From Coemansia sp. RSA 487 (taxonomy: Eukaryota; Kickxellomycota; Kickxellomycetes; Kickxellales; Kickxellaceae), in contig JANBRJ010000156.1 in NCBI GenBank assembly GCA_027577595.1, positions 1 to 22,114 on the forward strand: a DNA stretch of 22,114 nucleotides. The letters are read 5' to 3'. The translations under genes and the position numbers were made by a program. Positions 1 through 7,957 of the stretch are shown in pieces. Below the pieces are notes generated by a model that was given only the letters and a program-made list of their open reading frames with translations, searched no databases and was not told where the DNA came from. Numbering within the stretch: the stretch's first letter is position 1; each line of letters starts with the position of its first letter.

Positions 1-3
1 TAG

Positions 4-75
4 GGCTTAGTGGTCTAGCGGTATGATTCCTGCTTTGGGTGCAGGAGGTCCCGGGTTCAAGTCCCGGCTGAGCCC
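4..75 (+). tRNA. tRNA-Pro (anticodon UGG)
   Basis: A full cloverleaf can be folded by eye. The acceptor stem GGCTTAG (4-10) pairs with CTGAGCC (68-74) with one G:T wobble, and the discriminator is C75, as usual for eukaryotic tRNA-Pro. The anticodon stem CCTGC/GCAGG encloses the loop TTTGGGT, which gives anticodon TGG. The T arm CCGGG-TTCAAGT-CCCGG carries the B box. There is no intron, and CCA is not encoded. It reads proline codons CCA and, by wobble, other CCN codons. Confidence 0.96.
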
Positions 76-85
76 TTATTTCGCC

Positions 86-91
86 TTTTTT
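86..91 (+). terminator. RNA polymerase III T-run terminator of the tRNA
   Basis: A run of six T residues begins 11 bases after the tRNA end, where a Pol III terminator is expected. A longer T run at 99-106 could act as a backup. Confidence 0.8.
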
Positions 92-214
92 GCAAGGCTT
101 TTTTTTATACACTATTAGTTTTTAAGTTTTCTTTCCTATTTCTTTTTATTATTATTCATTTAGCATTTTTAAGTTATGCTACATTTCCATCGCTGACCTT
201 TTTTTCCATAAGCA

Positions 215-1678
215 ATGTCGTATGTTTGTTCTGATTCTGAAGTAGAAGAAGTGAACACGCCAGCAAAGGCCAAACCGCAACGCACAACTGGGCCACGACC
301 AACACCAGTACGTCCGAAAAAGGTAGGAGCTCGCGCAGCGTTTGAGGATGACTCCGACTCTGACGAGGCGGATTTTTTCGTAGTTAAGCGATCGCTTGAG
401 GAAGTGGAGCATGAGGAAGTGTTCCCGGAGGAGAACAAGAGCAAAGTATTGTCCTATTTGCAGGAAGCAGACACAAGTTATGCGGCTGGGATAAGTAGCG
501 GGTCCGAGGATGATGAGGGGTTGTCTGGTTCAGGAGGGTCAAAACGAAAGCATTCTGATAATGACGATGAGTGTGCGCAAAGACAAAAGTCGCGGAGTCT
601 ATCGTTAACACCACCGCCTATGGATTCGCCAAGGCTTCGGCCATCTACTGTGCAGAAGCATGTACCCAAAATAGGCAGTGTCACGGTGCAGGCCATGCAA
701 ACTGAAGATTACAGCGGTCAGGGCTCGGATGTTGTTGTGTTGGACTCGGATAATGAGGCTGCGACGCCACGATCCAAACCACGCGCGCAAAGGTCTGTGC
801 AGCGAAAAATCGCAAGTGACATATCTGACCTGGATCCAGCATTGCAAGCGGTTGTCCACTTTAATGATATCGGATCGCCGCCACGCAAAACAAGGCTTGA
901 CACGACGGGCGGGTCTGACACCAACCATCTGCTCGACAAGGTGCAAATCGAGTTCAAGCTAAAATTCGACGATACGTTTATAATGCACGAGGTGCCAGTG
1001 ATCTGGAACCAAAATAAGTGGGGGAAAGTGAAACCGTATGAGTATACAAAAATCAGCAAGGAGCTAAACAAATGTGTTGCAGTAGTAGCGTTTGTGTCGG
1101 ACACGGTTGAAAATGCAGTGGGGGCTTTTTCGAACGAGATGCCTGTCGACATAATGGCAATGGATCCGATTCTGATGCGCAACCGAATGCGCGTGTTCAC
1201 TACGGTTTCTATAGGCAGCCTCGGGACCAAGCCCATCCACTATGTCGATGTATATCCGCGGTCCGTTTACAACCGCGTGCGCGAAAAGGAGGCCGTAGAG
1301 CTTGCCGCGCAGGCATTGGAGCAGGAACAGGCTTTGCGTGATCTGGAGCTTGCCAGGGTGCTTCGGGAGACCGTGGTTGCAAGCAACGCGTTGGATGTCG
1401 GGGATGCTGGCGACAGCGGCGAAGCCCCGGAAAGCCAGGATGTTGCTGTGGATTCTATTCGTATAAAGATTCGCGACAAGACTGGGAAAGATGTGCGTTT
1501 TCAGGCGGCCAGGACGGCAACGGTGCAGGCGATCATCGACAACTACAAGAGAATGGCAAACATCGATGCTCGGGCGCAGGTGAGGCTGGAGTTTGACGAC
1601 GAGGGTCTTGATCCAAGTAGCAGGATCGGAGACACAGAAATCGAGGATGACGACATGATAACCGCCTTCTGGAGTTAG
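215..1678 (+). CDS. rad60: Rad60/Esc2/NIP45-family protein with SUMO-like domains
   Basis: Single-exon gene of 487 residues. The C-terminal ~75 residues (about 412-487, from DSIRIKIRDKTGKDVRF to a final TAFWS) form a ubiquitin/SUMO-like fold of the Rad60 SLD type. An upstream segment (about 242-350, QIEFKLKFDD...VDVYPRSVYN) fits the first SUMO-like domain of this family. A charged helix (355-385) links the two. The N-terminal half is acidic and low in complexity, with many SDSE/DSD clusters. VVVLDSD at 173-179 is a textbook SUMO-interacting motif, and FFVVK at 54-58 after an acidic run is a second candidate. In yeasts the family recruits Ubc9 and SUMO ligases to support replication-linked recombination with Smc5/6. 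The ATG has A at -3. Family assignment is firm; exact orthology is inferred. Confidence 0.85.
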   Translation: MSYVCSDSEVEEVNTPAKAKPQRTTGPRPTPVRPKKVGARAAFEDDSDSDEADFFVVKRSLEEVEHEEVFPEENKSKVLSYLQEADTSYAAGISSGSEDDEGLSGSGGSKRKHSDNDDECAQRQKSRSLSLTPPPMDSPRLRPSTVQKHVPKIGSVTVQAMQTEDYSGQGSDVVVLDSDNEAATPRSKPRAQRSVQRKIASDISDLDPALQAVVHFNDIGSPPRKTRLDTTGGSDTNHLLDKVQIEFKLKFDDTFIMHEVPVIWNQNKWGKVKPYEYTKISKELNKCVAVVAFVSDTVENAVGAFSNEMPVDIMAMDPILMRNRMRVFTTVSIGSLGTKPIHYVDVYPRSVYNRVREKEAVELAAQALEQEQALRDLELARVLRETVVASNALDVGDAGDSGEAPESQDVAVDSIRIKIRDKTGKDVRFQAARTATVQAIIDNYKRMANIDARAQVRLEFDDEGLDPSSRIGDTEIEDDDMITAFWS

Positions 1679-1719
1679 TTTTTAGCCGTTAATTTTATAA
1701 TGCATCTACGATTATTTGT

Positions 1720-1725
1720 AATAAA
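1720..1725 (+). promoter_or_regulatory. AATAAA poly(A) signal for the rad60-like gene
   Basis: AATAAA lies 42 bases after the stop codon in an AT-rich 3' region. Confidence 0.5.
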
Positions 1726-1854
1726 AATATAGCCAGGATATTTATTTGGGCGATTGGAGAAAAAGAGCGAGCTTCGGTTATCAAATCGAGCTGCACTCTT
1801 TCCCCCTATATTTTTTTAAAAAGTGCTTTATTCTTTATTTCTTGTACATTTGCA

Positions 1855-2157
1855 ATGAGAGGCACAAAGCTAATCAAGGAGCTGGTGATAAAACACAAGA
1901 CAGAGGGCGTGCGTGGAATCGGCGAGTCTCTGGCGCTGCTGAACCATATGAAGAAGTTTGGCACCGTGACAACGTTCAAGTTCCTGCGGGACCCACTGAC
2001 ACGGGAGAACACAGGGATGGCATATGTGACGTACATGCGCTACGATGACGCGCAAGAGGCGCTCAAGGAGCCAGAGCAAGCTGTAAACGGCCTGATCGAG
2101 CCCTTCAACACCATCCGCCTCTCGGCCTACAACCAGCACAAACCACACACCAAATAG
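1855..2157 (+). CDS. small RRM-like protein
   Basis: A 100-codon gene without introns, in host-like codon use (many CTG, AAG, ATC, GTG), so it is probably real despite its size. Residues about 25-85 resemble an RNA-recognition-motif fold. A helix LLNHMKKFG is followed by a strand and the segment TGMAYVTY, which fits RNP1 ([RK]G-[FY]-[GA]-[FY]-V-x-[FY]) at the usual place, then the helix DDAQEAL. A clear RNP2 is missing. The basic, amphipathic N terminus (MRGTKLIKELVIKHK) could be a mitochondrial presequence, but this is only suggestive. It ends 56 bases before the end of convergent TIM10. I do not recognise the specific protein. Confidence 0.7.
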   Translation: MRGTKLIKELVIKHKTEGVRGIGESLALLNHMKKFGTVTTFKFLRDPLTRENTGMAYVTYMRYDDAQEALKEPEQAVNGLIEPFNTIRLSAYNQHKPHTK

Positions 2158-2192
2158 CTCTTTCTATTTCCATACAATAGCGTAAATACATA

Positions 2193-2198
2193 TTTATT
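2193..2198 (-). promoter_or_regulatory. AATAAA poly(A) signal for TIM10
   Basis: TTTATT on the plus strand reads AATAAA on the minus strand, 16 bases beyond the TIM10 stop codon, in the short gap between two convergent genes. Confidence 0.5.
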
Positions 2199-2213
2199 CA
2201 AACACATTTGTAA

Positions 2214-2549
2214 TTACTGTTGCTGATTGGCAGCCGACAGCTTGGCAAGCTTGTCGTTGACCACACGGTTGACCTGGAAGTATTTTGCCACACAGCGGTC
2301 TAGGCATACGGACTCGGCCTTGGTCAGCTCCTCGTCGCTATAGCGCTGGATAATGCACTTTTTGTTGCACAGCTTGCCCAGACGCGCAAACATTTCAGTC
2401 ACCATTTCCATTTCTTGCTCGGCCGCGGCTATTTGCGCATTGGGATCCATTTGTCCTTGGCCCATGGGTCCACCTGCCATGGGTGCCGGCCTCTGTGCTG
2501 CCACGTTATTGCTGCCTCCTCCTCCTCCTCCGAATGCGCCGCCAAACAT
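2214..2549 (-). CDS. TIM10: mitochondrial intermembrane-space chaperone Tim10
   Basis: 111 residues. The small-TIM signature of two CX3C motifs is present: C61-NKK-C65 and C82-LDR-C86, with 16 residues between them. The surrounding TEMFARLGKLCNKKC and KAESVCLDRCVAKY match Tim10 rather than Tim9, Tim8 or Tim13. Tim10 forms a hexamer with Tim9 in the intermembrane space and carries carrier proteins to the TIM22 complex; the cysteines form two disulfides through Mia40. The start is the ATG at 2549-2547. The frame stays open further upstream but only to a TTG, so that extension is not used. Residues 1-35 are an unusual Gly/Met-rich extension (MFGGAFGGGGGG, then PMAGGPMGQGQM). Confidence 0.92.
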   Translation of the reverse strand: MFGGAFGGGGGGSNNVAAQRPAPMAGGPMGQGQMDPNAQIAAAEQEMEMVTEMFARLGKLCNKKCIIQRYSDEELTKAESVCLDRCVAKYFQVNRVVNDKLAKLSAANQQQ

Positions 2550-2814
2550 TATTACTGGATGGAAAATAGTATATAGTTTTGAAGAATTCAAAGAAAAATA
2601 AAAAGTTTTTCTGTGAGAGAGATAAAAGATGGAAATATATTATCCTGGCCATCCAGCTTTTTCTTTGATTGCAAATCGTTGATCTATCTTCTGGTTTGAT
2701 CCATAAACGATAAATACTCTTTTCTGGGTAGCTGATAAAATTTTCAACCTTTTTTTTTGTTTTGCCAAAGCTTTCTTCATTTCTTAGACATCAAACAAAA
2801 TAAAAAAAGAAGCA

Positions 2815-4062
2815 ATGCCAAAGCCAAAGGGAGGAAAGCTCAAAACAGCGCTACGGCAGGCTCAGCAATCAAAGGCCAAGCAGGATGCACGACAACGATC
2901 GCTCGACGATGCCAGACAAGCGCGACTCAAAAAGCACCAGAAAACAAGCGCAAAGCTCGCCAAGCGGAGATCACAGTTCCCGTACACCTTCAGAGACTCC
3001 ATCCTGCTGATTGGCGAAGGAAACTTTAGCTATGCCCACAGTATTGCACAGACGCTGGGCACTGCCACCAATATCGTAGCCACTGCATATGATTCAGAAG
3101 AAACAGTGAAAACAAAGTACTCTGAGGACGCAGAAACACACATTTCTGGGTTCAAGGCGCTTGGCGGAGTTGTTCTTTATAGTGTTGATGCCACACAGAT
3201 GGACAAATCCACAAAGGGCTCGGCACTCGCTGGCAAGAAGTTTACACATATCGTGTTCAATTTTCCACATGTCGGCGCAGGGATCAAGGACCAGGTACGC
3301 AACATCCGCGTTAACCAGTCGATGATAGTCGGCTTTTTCCGTAGCGCCAGAGAGCTCTTGTCTGTGTCGACTGATAGCATATCCAAGACCCCAGCTGAGT
3401 CGACCCACACAGCTACCCAAAGCAATGATCTCTCGGACTCTGATAGCGACGACGACGACGACGAGCATGCGCGCAGCGGTAGGCAGATCAAGAAACGGAG
3501 ACGCGATACGGACACTACCTATGGCTCCAGGAGTATTCCGACCGAAGGAGCGTTTAAGTTTGAAGGCCACCAGGCTAGTATTACATACTTGGACTCTGAA
3601 ACCGACACAGACAAAGAGGACACTGAAGACAACAATGACCCTGACGCGCCTGATCTGAACCGCGCCGGCCAAATCCACGTGTCGCTTAAATCGGGACTTC
3701 CGTACTCGCAGTGGAATATGCGACACCTTGCAAAGGAGTGCGGCTTTGCTTGTCTGACAAGCTGGCCCTTTGACCTTAACGTGTTTCCTGGATACCAGCA
3801 CCGCCGCACACTGGGGTTCAAGGCTGGTGTTTCCAAGGACGAGAACGCAGAGATCCAGAGCAAAGATCCGCGTACACACGTATTTGTGGTGAAGCAGAAT
3901 AACGCCGAAGAAACAGCAGATAGTGGTGGTGGTGCTCACCAAACGGACCGTCCGGCGCCAGTGTCTAACGGCAGGGGCTTGAAACATGGCAAAAGGAAAG
4001 TGGTAGCTGGTGTCAATTCCGAGTCTTACGACCGTAACATGATGAAGAAACGGCGACGCTAG
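2815..4062 (+). CDS. BMT5: 25S rRNA uridine-N3 methyltransferase, Bmt5 family (DUF2431)
   Basis: 415 residues, one exon. The basic N terminus (MPKPKGGKLK, 1-55) fits a nucleolar protein. The Rossmann-like methyltransferase core has the SAM-binding loop LLIGEGNFSYAHS (64-76), an acidic strand end AYDSEE (91-96), and the motif FNFPHVG (148-154) followed by IRVNQSMIVGFFRSA, all diagnostic of Bmt5/YIL096C. The core is split by a ~100-residue acidic, serine-rich linker (about 182-283, including a DSDDDDDE run and a KKRRR cluster). It then resumes with GQIHVSLKSGLPYSQW (285-300) and CLTSWPFDLNVFPGYQHRRT. The C terminus is again lysine/arginine-rich (MMKKRRR). Yeast Bmt5 makes m3U2634 of 25S rRNA. 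The linker is long but lies where the family varies. Confidence 0.9.
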   Translation: MPKPKGGKLKTALRQAQQSKAKQDARQRSLDDARQARLKKHQKTSAKLAKRRSQFPYTFRDSILLIGEGNFSYAHSIAQTLGTATNIVATAYDSEETVKTKYSEDAETHISGFKALGGVVLYSVDATQMDKSTKGSALAGKKFTHIVFNFPHVGAGIKDQVRNIRVNQSMIVGFFRSARELLSVSTDSISKTPAESTHTATQSNDLSDSDSDDDDDEHARSGRQIKKRRRDTDTTYGSRSIPTEGAFKFEGHQASITYLDSETDTDKEDTEDNNDPDAPDLNRAGQIHVSLKSGLPYSQWNMRHLAKECGFACLTSWPFDLNVFPGYQHRRTLGFKAGVSKDENAEIQSKDPRTHVFVVKQNNAEETADSGGGAHQTDRPAPVSNGRGLKHGKRKVVAGVNSESYDRNMMKKRRR

Positions 4063-4280
4063 TGACGTTTGTCGGTTGATCTGATCAAGACCATTAGTGA
4101 TTAGTTTTCGCATTTACCAAAGGCTGCGGAAAAAAGCTTATTCCCTTTGCTTTTGTCTTTAAATTATAGCTCAACGCGTTTCTCTTCTGCACTGCACTCT
4201 TTCGACCTATTGTATGCTTTTTTTTTTACTTTTCTGTATTCATTCACGCCAGACAAGGGATTGTTTTTTCGTATTATACA

Positions 4281-5009
4281 ATGGTATGTTCTTTTCCTTC
4301 CTTCTGATAGCTCCTTAGCAAATATCACTTGCGCTGTATATTACTCGACAACCTTGCGAAACAGAAGTGGTAATTCAAAATACATGGAGCTTTTTTATTG
4401 TAGGTAAAGGGACTCTCATTCGACGAAAAGCGCAAGCGGATGATGGACATATTCCACGAGTCGCAAACACCGTATCTGCTGAAGGAACTGGAGAAAATCG
4501 GTCCCAAGCAAAAAGGAATCGTGTCACAATCTGTCAAAGACGTGGTTCAGTCGCTTGTCGATGACAACATGTGCTATTGCGAAAAGCTTGGCACATCCAA
4601 CTTTTATTGGGCATTTCCCTCGGAAGCTGCAGTAAAACGGCAAAACAAAACCAAAGAGCTCGAGGCCGAGATAACGCAACTGGAGTCGAAGAAAGCCGAT
4701 TTGGAGTCATCTATTGCGCAGGCACACCTTGGTCGCGAGCAAACTGACGAACGCACGGCGCTGATGGAAGAGTTGGCTGAGCTTGAGGCCAAGTGGGGTG
4801 CGCAAGAAACTGAACTCCAGCAGTTCAAGGAATGCGACCCTGCTTTGATGGCCCAAAAGAAAGAGCATGCAAAGGCGGCACAGGAGGCGGCCAACCGCTG
4901 GACTGACAATATTTTTATTATGCAGAGCTGGACGCGCGACAAATTCAACATGGAAACTGAAAACTTTAACAAGTTCTTTGAGGTGCCAAATGATCTGGAC
5001 AACGTTTGA
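4281..5009 (+). CDS. MND1: meiotic nuclear division protein Mnd1 (one intron)
   Basis: Inferred 202-residue protein in two exons. Exon 1 is only the ATG (4281-4283); the intron is 4284-4403 (GTATGT...TTATTGTAG); exon 2 is 4404-5009. Splicing gives MVKGLSFDEKRKRMMDIF, which aligns with the conserved Mnd1 start (human ...KGLSAEEKRTRMMEIF). Unspliced reading hits a stop after eight codons. The winged-helix-like N domain has LVDDNMCYCEKLGTSNFYW and AFPS (to about 74). A long leucine/glutamate coiled coil (about 78-160) follows. AANRWTDNIFIMQSW is the family's conserved C-terminal block. Mnd1 pairs with Hop2 to stimulate Dmc1/Rad51 strand invasion in meiosis. Length matches the family (~205). The exon structure is my deduction from frame and splice signals. 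Confidence 0.92.
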
Positions 5010-5548
5010 GCCCGACTTTTCTTAATGTAACCTCTCGTTCTGTGTTAACTCGAAGCTAAAAAGGCAAACTATCAAAAAGGACATTATAAAACTACAAGCA
5101 TAAAACGTACAGTGTGAAAATCGATTAGAAACAATCCAACTCTGATCAACTTTTTATTCTTGCTGACAAGGATCATACGCAAATATGATTTTTTTTATCA
5201 AAAAATTGTTACCAATTGGAGATCATTAGGACTATTTTTATCTTTTATTTTTTGGACTCACAGAGTGGCAAAATTTATTTCTCAAAGAAGCTAATGAAAC
5301 TAACAAAGTGATTTTTTCTAGCCAATTTTAGGCGGTTTCTTTATTTAATGACGTCTAGGTTTAGTTGTTTGTTTGTCAATCATGGCTGAAACAGCGTATA
5401 GACAATTTATAGGTAGTTTATTGCTTTAAATGCTATGAAATAGTTGAAGATTGAGGCAAGGTAAAGTCATATATAAAGTTTGCTATTTGAAAATATATTA
5501 ATATTGTTGCAAATACGTTTAATATTTCTGAGTCAGACTCTGGGAAAT
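5010..5548 (+). other. AT-rich spacer after MND1, no gene seen
   Basis: No coding-like reading frame and no RNA gene could be found. Base composition falls sharply towards A/T within this spacer and stays low to about 8,750. A ~29-base segment at about 5207-5235 (ttgttaccaattggagatca...) resembles one at about 8960-8988 (ttattaccaaccggaatcat...), perhaps an old shared repeat. Confidence 0.5.
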
Positions 5549-5628
5549 ATTACAAGAATATTCAAACGGAACTATAGTTCCTCTTCAGTTTTATTCAAAC
5601 AAACATTGGCCTTTATAACCATTAAACG
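5549..5628 (+). repeat. diverged third copy of the element's terminal repeat
   Basis: In the same orientation as the left terminal repeat and about 200 bp outside it. It shares ttacaa, then acggaactatagttcc (5565-5580; the other copies have ACGGAACTAAAGTTCC or GCGGAACTAAAGTTCC), ttttattc, aaca, TGGCCTTTATA and CCATtAAAC in the same order. By eye it is about three-quarters identical. GGAACTATAGTTCC (5568-5581) is a perfect 14-bp palindrome. I found no matching right-hand partner, so it may be a solo end of an older related element. Confidence 0.7.
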
Positions 5629-5745
5629 CCTATGCCAAACAATCTGGTAATAATGGTAGCTTGGCAACTCACAAGTCTCACTTTTATCACAAGTTAAATG
5701 GTTATTTAAAAATTACAGTGCAATTGTAAAAATTCTTCAAGCTTT

Positions 5746-5833
5746 GTTACAAATAAAAGCCTTGACGGAACTAAAGTTCCTTGCCTTTATTTCTCATAAA
5801 CAATCTGGCCTTTGTAGCCATACAAACACTACA
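5746..5833 (+). repeat. left terminal inverted repeat
   Basis: Begins GTTACAAATAAAAGCCTTG and includes GGAACTAAAGTTCC (5768-5781), which is palindromic except for its two central bases, and a small hairpin TGGC-ctttgta-GCCA (5806-5820). It matches the reverse complement of 8174-8263 with about eight mismatches and one gap. Confidence 0.88.
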
Positions 5834-5875
5834 ATCACAGCAAATGGTGTTGATGATATTGTAAAATAAAACAGA

Positions 5876-6167
5876 AAAGAAAAGAAAAATGGCAAGTTGT
5901 GTGCATGATTTCTTGTCTTGAATTTGGTATTTGATGAACAATTTTAGTGTTCAGTTTACAGCTTTCTTTGTGTACAAACAAGCCAAACCTAAAAAGAAAA
6001 AGAAAAATCCTGCAATGATTTGTCTTGTCATTGTGAGTGCAACCCTTTAAATTTTAGTGTAAGAATGACTCTTTACAGGAAGATATATTTGGATTAAACC
6101 TTGTGATAGGCAAATATAAGCAAAAGAAAACATTAAAAGAGCCATATTAATTAAAAAGGAAAAGAAA
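5876..6167 (+). repeat. left arm of a 292-bp inverted repeat
   Basis: Read side by side, this is the exact reverse complement of 6751-7042; I saw no mismatch. Inward, the match continues in weaker form for a few tens of bases (AAGCAAATTT, GGTCA and GAGAAT shared). Outward it also fades gradually (attgta and aaaaca shared). Confidence 0.9.
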
Positions 6168-6530
6168 AATATGAAGCAAATTTATCATGGTCATGCTGAG
6201 AATATACATAGACATTGTGTGCATTGGGAGCTAAACTGATCACTCATCCACAATTCAAAGTCTAAATTACAGTACATTAGTTAGTTTCCATATAGTAATA
6301 ATTGATATTAATTGTTAAAAAAAATTTATAAACAGCTTTTGGAACATTTCTCTTATCGATTATATAGAATCTTACAAGTTATATAATATATGATACATCT
6401 AGTATTTACTAATAATAAAGTTATAAAATGGAAGCAATACCACCATTCTCACGAAATAAGCATTCATTTATATATACTTTCACACAGTATGTGTGGTAGC
6501 GATTCGGCTCTCAAATGGCAGAACTGAATC

Positions 6531-6567
6531 GCAATATGATTGATTCAGCGCGAGTCAATCATATTGC
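6531..6567 (+). repeat. perfect 13-bp hairpin
   Basis: GCAATATGATTGA (6531-6543) and TCAATCATATTGC (6555-6567) pair perfectly around an 11-base loop, ttcagcgcgag. The loop is GC-rich compared with its surroundings. Confidence 0.85.
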
Positions 6568-6632
6568 TGGATAGCATATATTTTTGTATGAATAAAAGTA
6601 TATTATAAAAACTGAAGAAGCGACCAAGAGAA

Positions 6633-6713
6633 GAAAAGACCTGTTTACCTGCGATGACATGGCATGTTGTTAAATAATGGTAAACATATATCCGGTAATT
6701 AGATTTTGTCACA
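6633..6713 (+). repeat. ~80-bp direct repeat, copy 1
   Basis: Resembles 8666-8747 in the same orientation, with shared blocks gaaaagacctgt, gacatggcat, tgttaaataatg, taaacata and gtaatt. By eye it is a little over 80% identical. Confidence 0.75.
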
Positions 6714-6750
6714 AATTCTCAACTTGACCACGACAAATTTGCTTTATATG

Positions 6751-7042
6751 TTTCTTTTCCTTTTTAATTAATATGGCTCTTTTAATGTTTTCTTTTGCTT
6801 ATATTTGCCTATCACAAGGTTTAATCCAAATATATCTTCCTGTAAAGAGTCATTCTTACACTAAAATTTAAAGGGTTGCACTCACAATGACAAGACAAAT
6901 CATTGCAGGATTTTTCTTTTTCTTTTTAGGTTTGGCTTGTTTGTACACAAAGAAAGCTGTAAACTGAACACTAAAATTGTTCATCAAATACCAAATTCAA
7001 GACAAGAAATCATGCACACAACTTGCCATTTTTCTTTTCTTT
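6751..7042 (+). repeat. right arm of the 292-bp inverted repeat
   Basis: Reverse complement of 5876-6167. Its outer end lies 124 bp before the ATG of the membrane-protein gene, so it may hold that gene's promoter. It contains a 26-codon frame with a hydrophobic core (6887-6967) and strong pyrimidine-AG signals (for example ttctttttctttttag) that look like splice acceptors. Confidence 0.9.
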
Positions 7043-7166
7043 CTTGTTTTTCTCTACAATACTTTTAATTTCTTACATTGTTGCCATTTATATTTAAAGC
7101 TAACTATTATTTTTAATTTGTCGTGGACAAGAACTATTGGAGGATTATAATCAGCTAAGCATAAGT

Positions 7167-7931
7167 ATGTCACATATACAAGAACTATCAGATTGGGACG
7201 AATGGATCCACGGACCACCACTATCAAAATCAGATGAACTGAAAGCAGAATGGGAAGAAAAAATAAAAGAAATGAAAGAAAAGTATAAACAACAAATACA
7301 AGGATCATCATCAATTAAATCTAATTCAAACCCATCCTCATCCCAACAAAAGACATCTGACAAAATTAAGCCAGATAGCTCCCCAGAAAGTCAGAAATCT
7401 CGAAATTGTTTTAATCCCAAAACAGCATACTGTATGGTGTCTGTGCTTTATTTGATATTTATAGGAATGATATGTGGATGTATAGGCATGTACTGGGTAA
7501 ATCATGAATCAATGTTCAATGGTTCTGCAGACGAAGCTCCAAAGGCTAGTGGTATTTGCGGCTTCCAGGGCAATATAATGAACCCTGTATCGAGCATTAT
7601 ATATTTAATTGTTATACTGGGATTGCTAGCAGGTGTATTATATCTAATTTGCGACTCTAGATATGATGATGCTAAAAAATATAAGATGGGGAAATTTCAA
7701 GGATATGCCTGTGTTCGGCTTAATAGTGCATTGTTCATGAGCTTAAACACTCTGCTAGTTATGGCTGTAATGGCCACAGATGTGATGACTTGGAAGGTAG
7801 CCACAAATTTCCAACCAGGAAATTGGGAATACACTGCCGGAATTCTTCTTATTACTGGCGGTGCTTCTGGGTGCATTTTCATCCTTGCTCATTTATTCAG
7901 CTATCTTTTTTATAAGTGTAAGTCTAGCTAG
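7167..7931 (+). CDS. four-helix membrane protein of unknown function, carried in the TIR element
   Basis: 254 codons from the first ATG. The frame is open to 7104 without another ATG, so a spliced upstream exon is possible: gctaac at 7099-7104 and acaag at 7127-7131 resemble a branch site and an acceptor. Residues 1-80 are hydrophilic, with an acidic start (DWDEWIHGPP), a lysine/glutamate-rich helix and a serine/lysine-rich stretch. Four hydrophobic segments follow at about 87-110, 143-161, 187-208 and 223-248, with short loops and a CKSS end. Cysteines are frequent near helices 1 and 2. Intactness, with AT-rich codons unlike its neighbours, suggests recent arrival or selection. I recognise no family; it resembles neither a transposase nor a known transporter. 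TTG at 7137 is not taken as a start. Confidence 0.6.
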   Translation: MSHIQELSDWDEWIHGPPLSKSDELKAEWEEKIKEMKEKYKQQIQGSSSIKSNSNPSSSQQKTSDKIKPDSSPESQKSRNCFNPKTAYCMVSVLYLIFIGMICGCIGMYWVNHESMFNGSADEAPKASGICGFQGNIMNPVSSIIYLIVILGLLAGVLYLICDSRYDDAKKYKMGKFQGYACVRLNSALFMSLNTLLVMAVMATDVMTWKVATNFQPGNWEYTAGILLITGGASGCIFILAHLFSYLFYKCKSS

Positions 7932-7957
7932 ACTTTATAAATAGCATGAATGAGGAT

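Larger units (their letters stand above)
6168..6750 (+). other. 583-bp spacer between the inverted arms
   Basis: No gene is seen. It contains a 6-bp hairpin CACACA-gta-TGTGTG (6481-6495), a perfect 13-bp hairpin (6531-6567) and one copy of an ~80-bp direct repeat (6633-6713). The rest is very AT-rich. Confidence 0.6.

Noticed and set aside
2550-2591. Longer Tim10 start 14 codons upstream
   Set aside because: The upstream codon is TTG, not ATG. The ATG at 2549 has a good context.
7137-7166. Start of the membrane-protein gene at 7137
   Set aside because: The codon is TTG. The first ATG in frame is at 7167, unless a spliced upstream exon exists.
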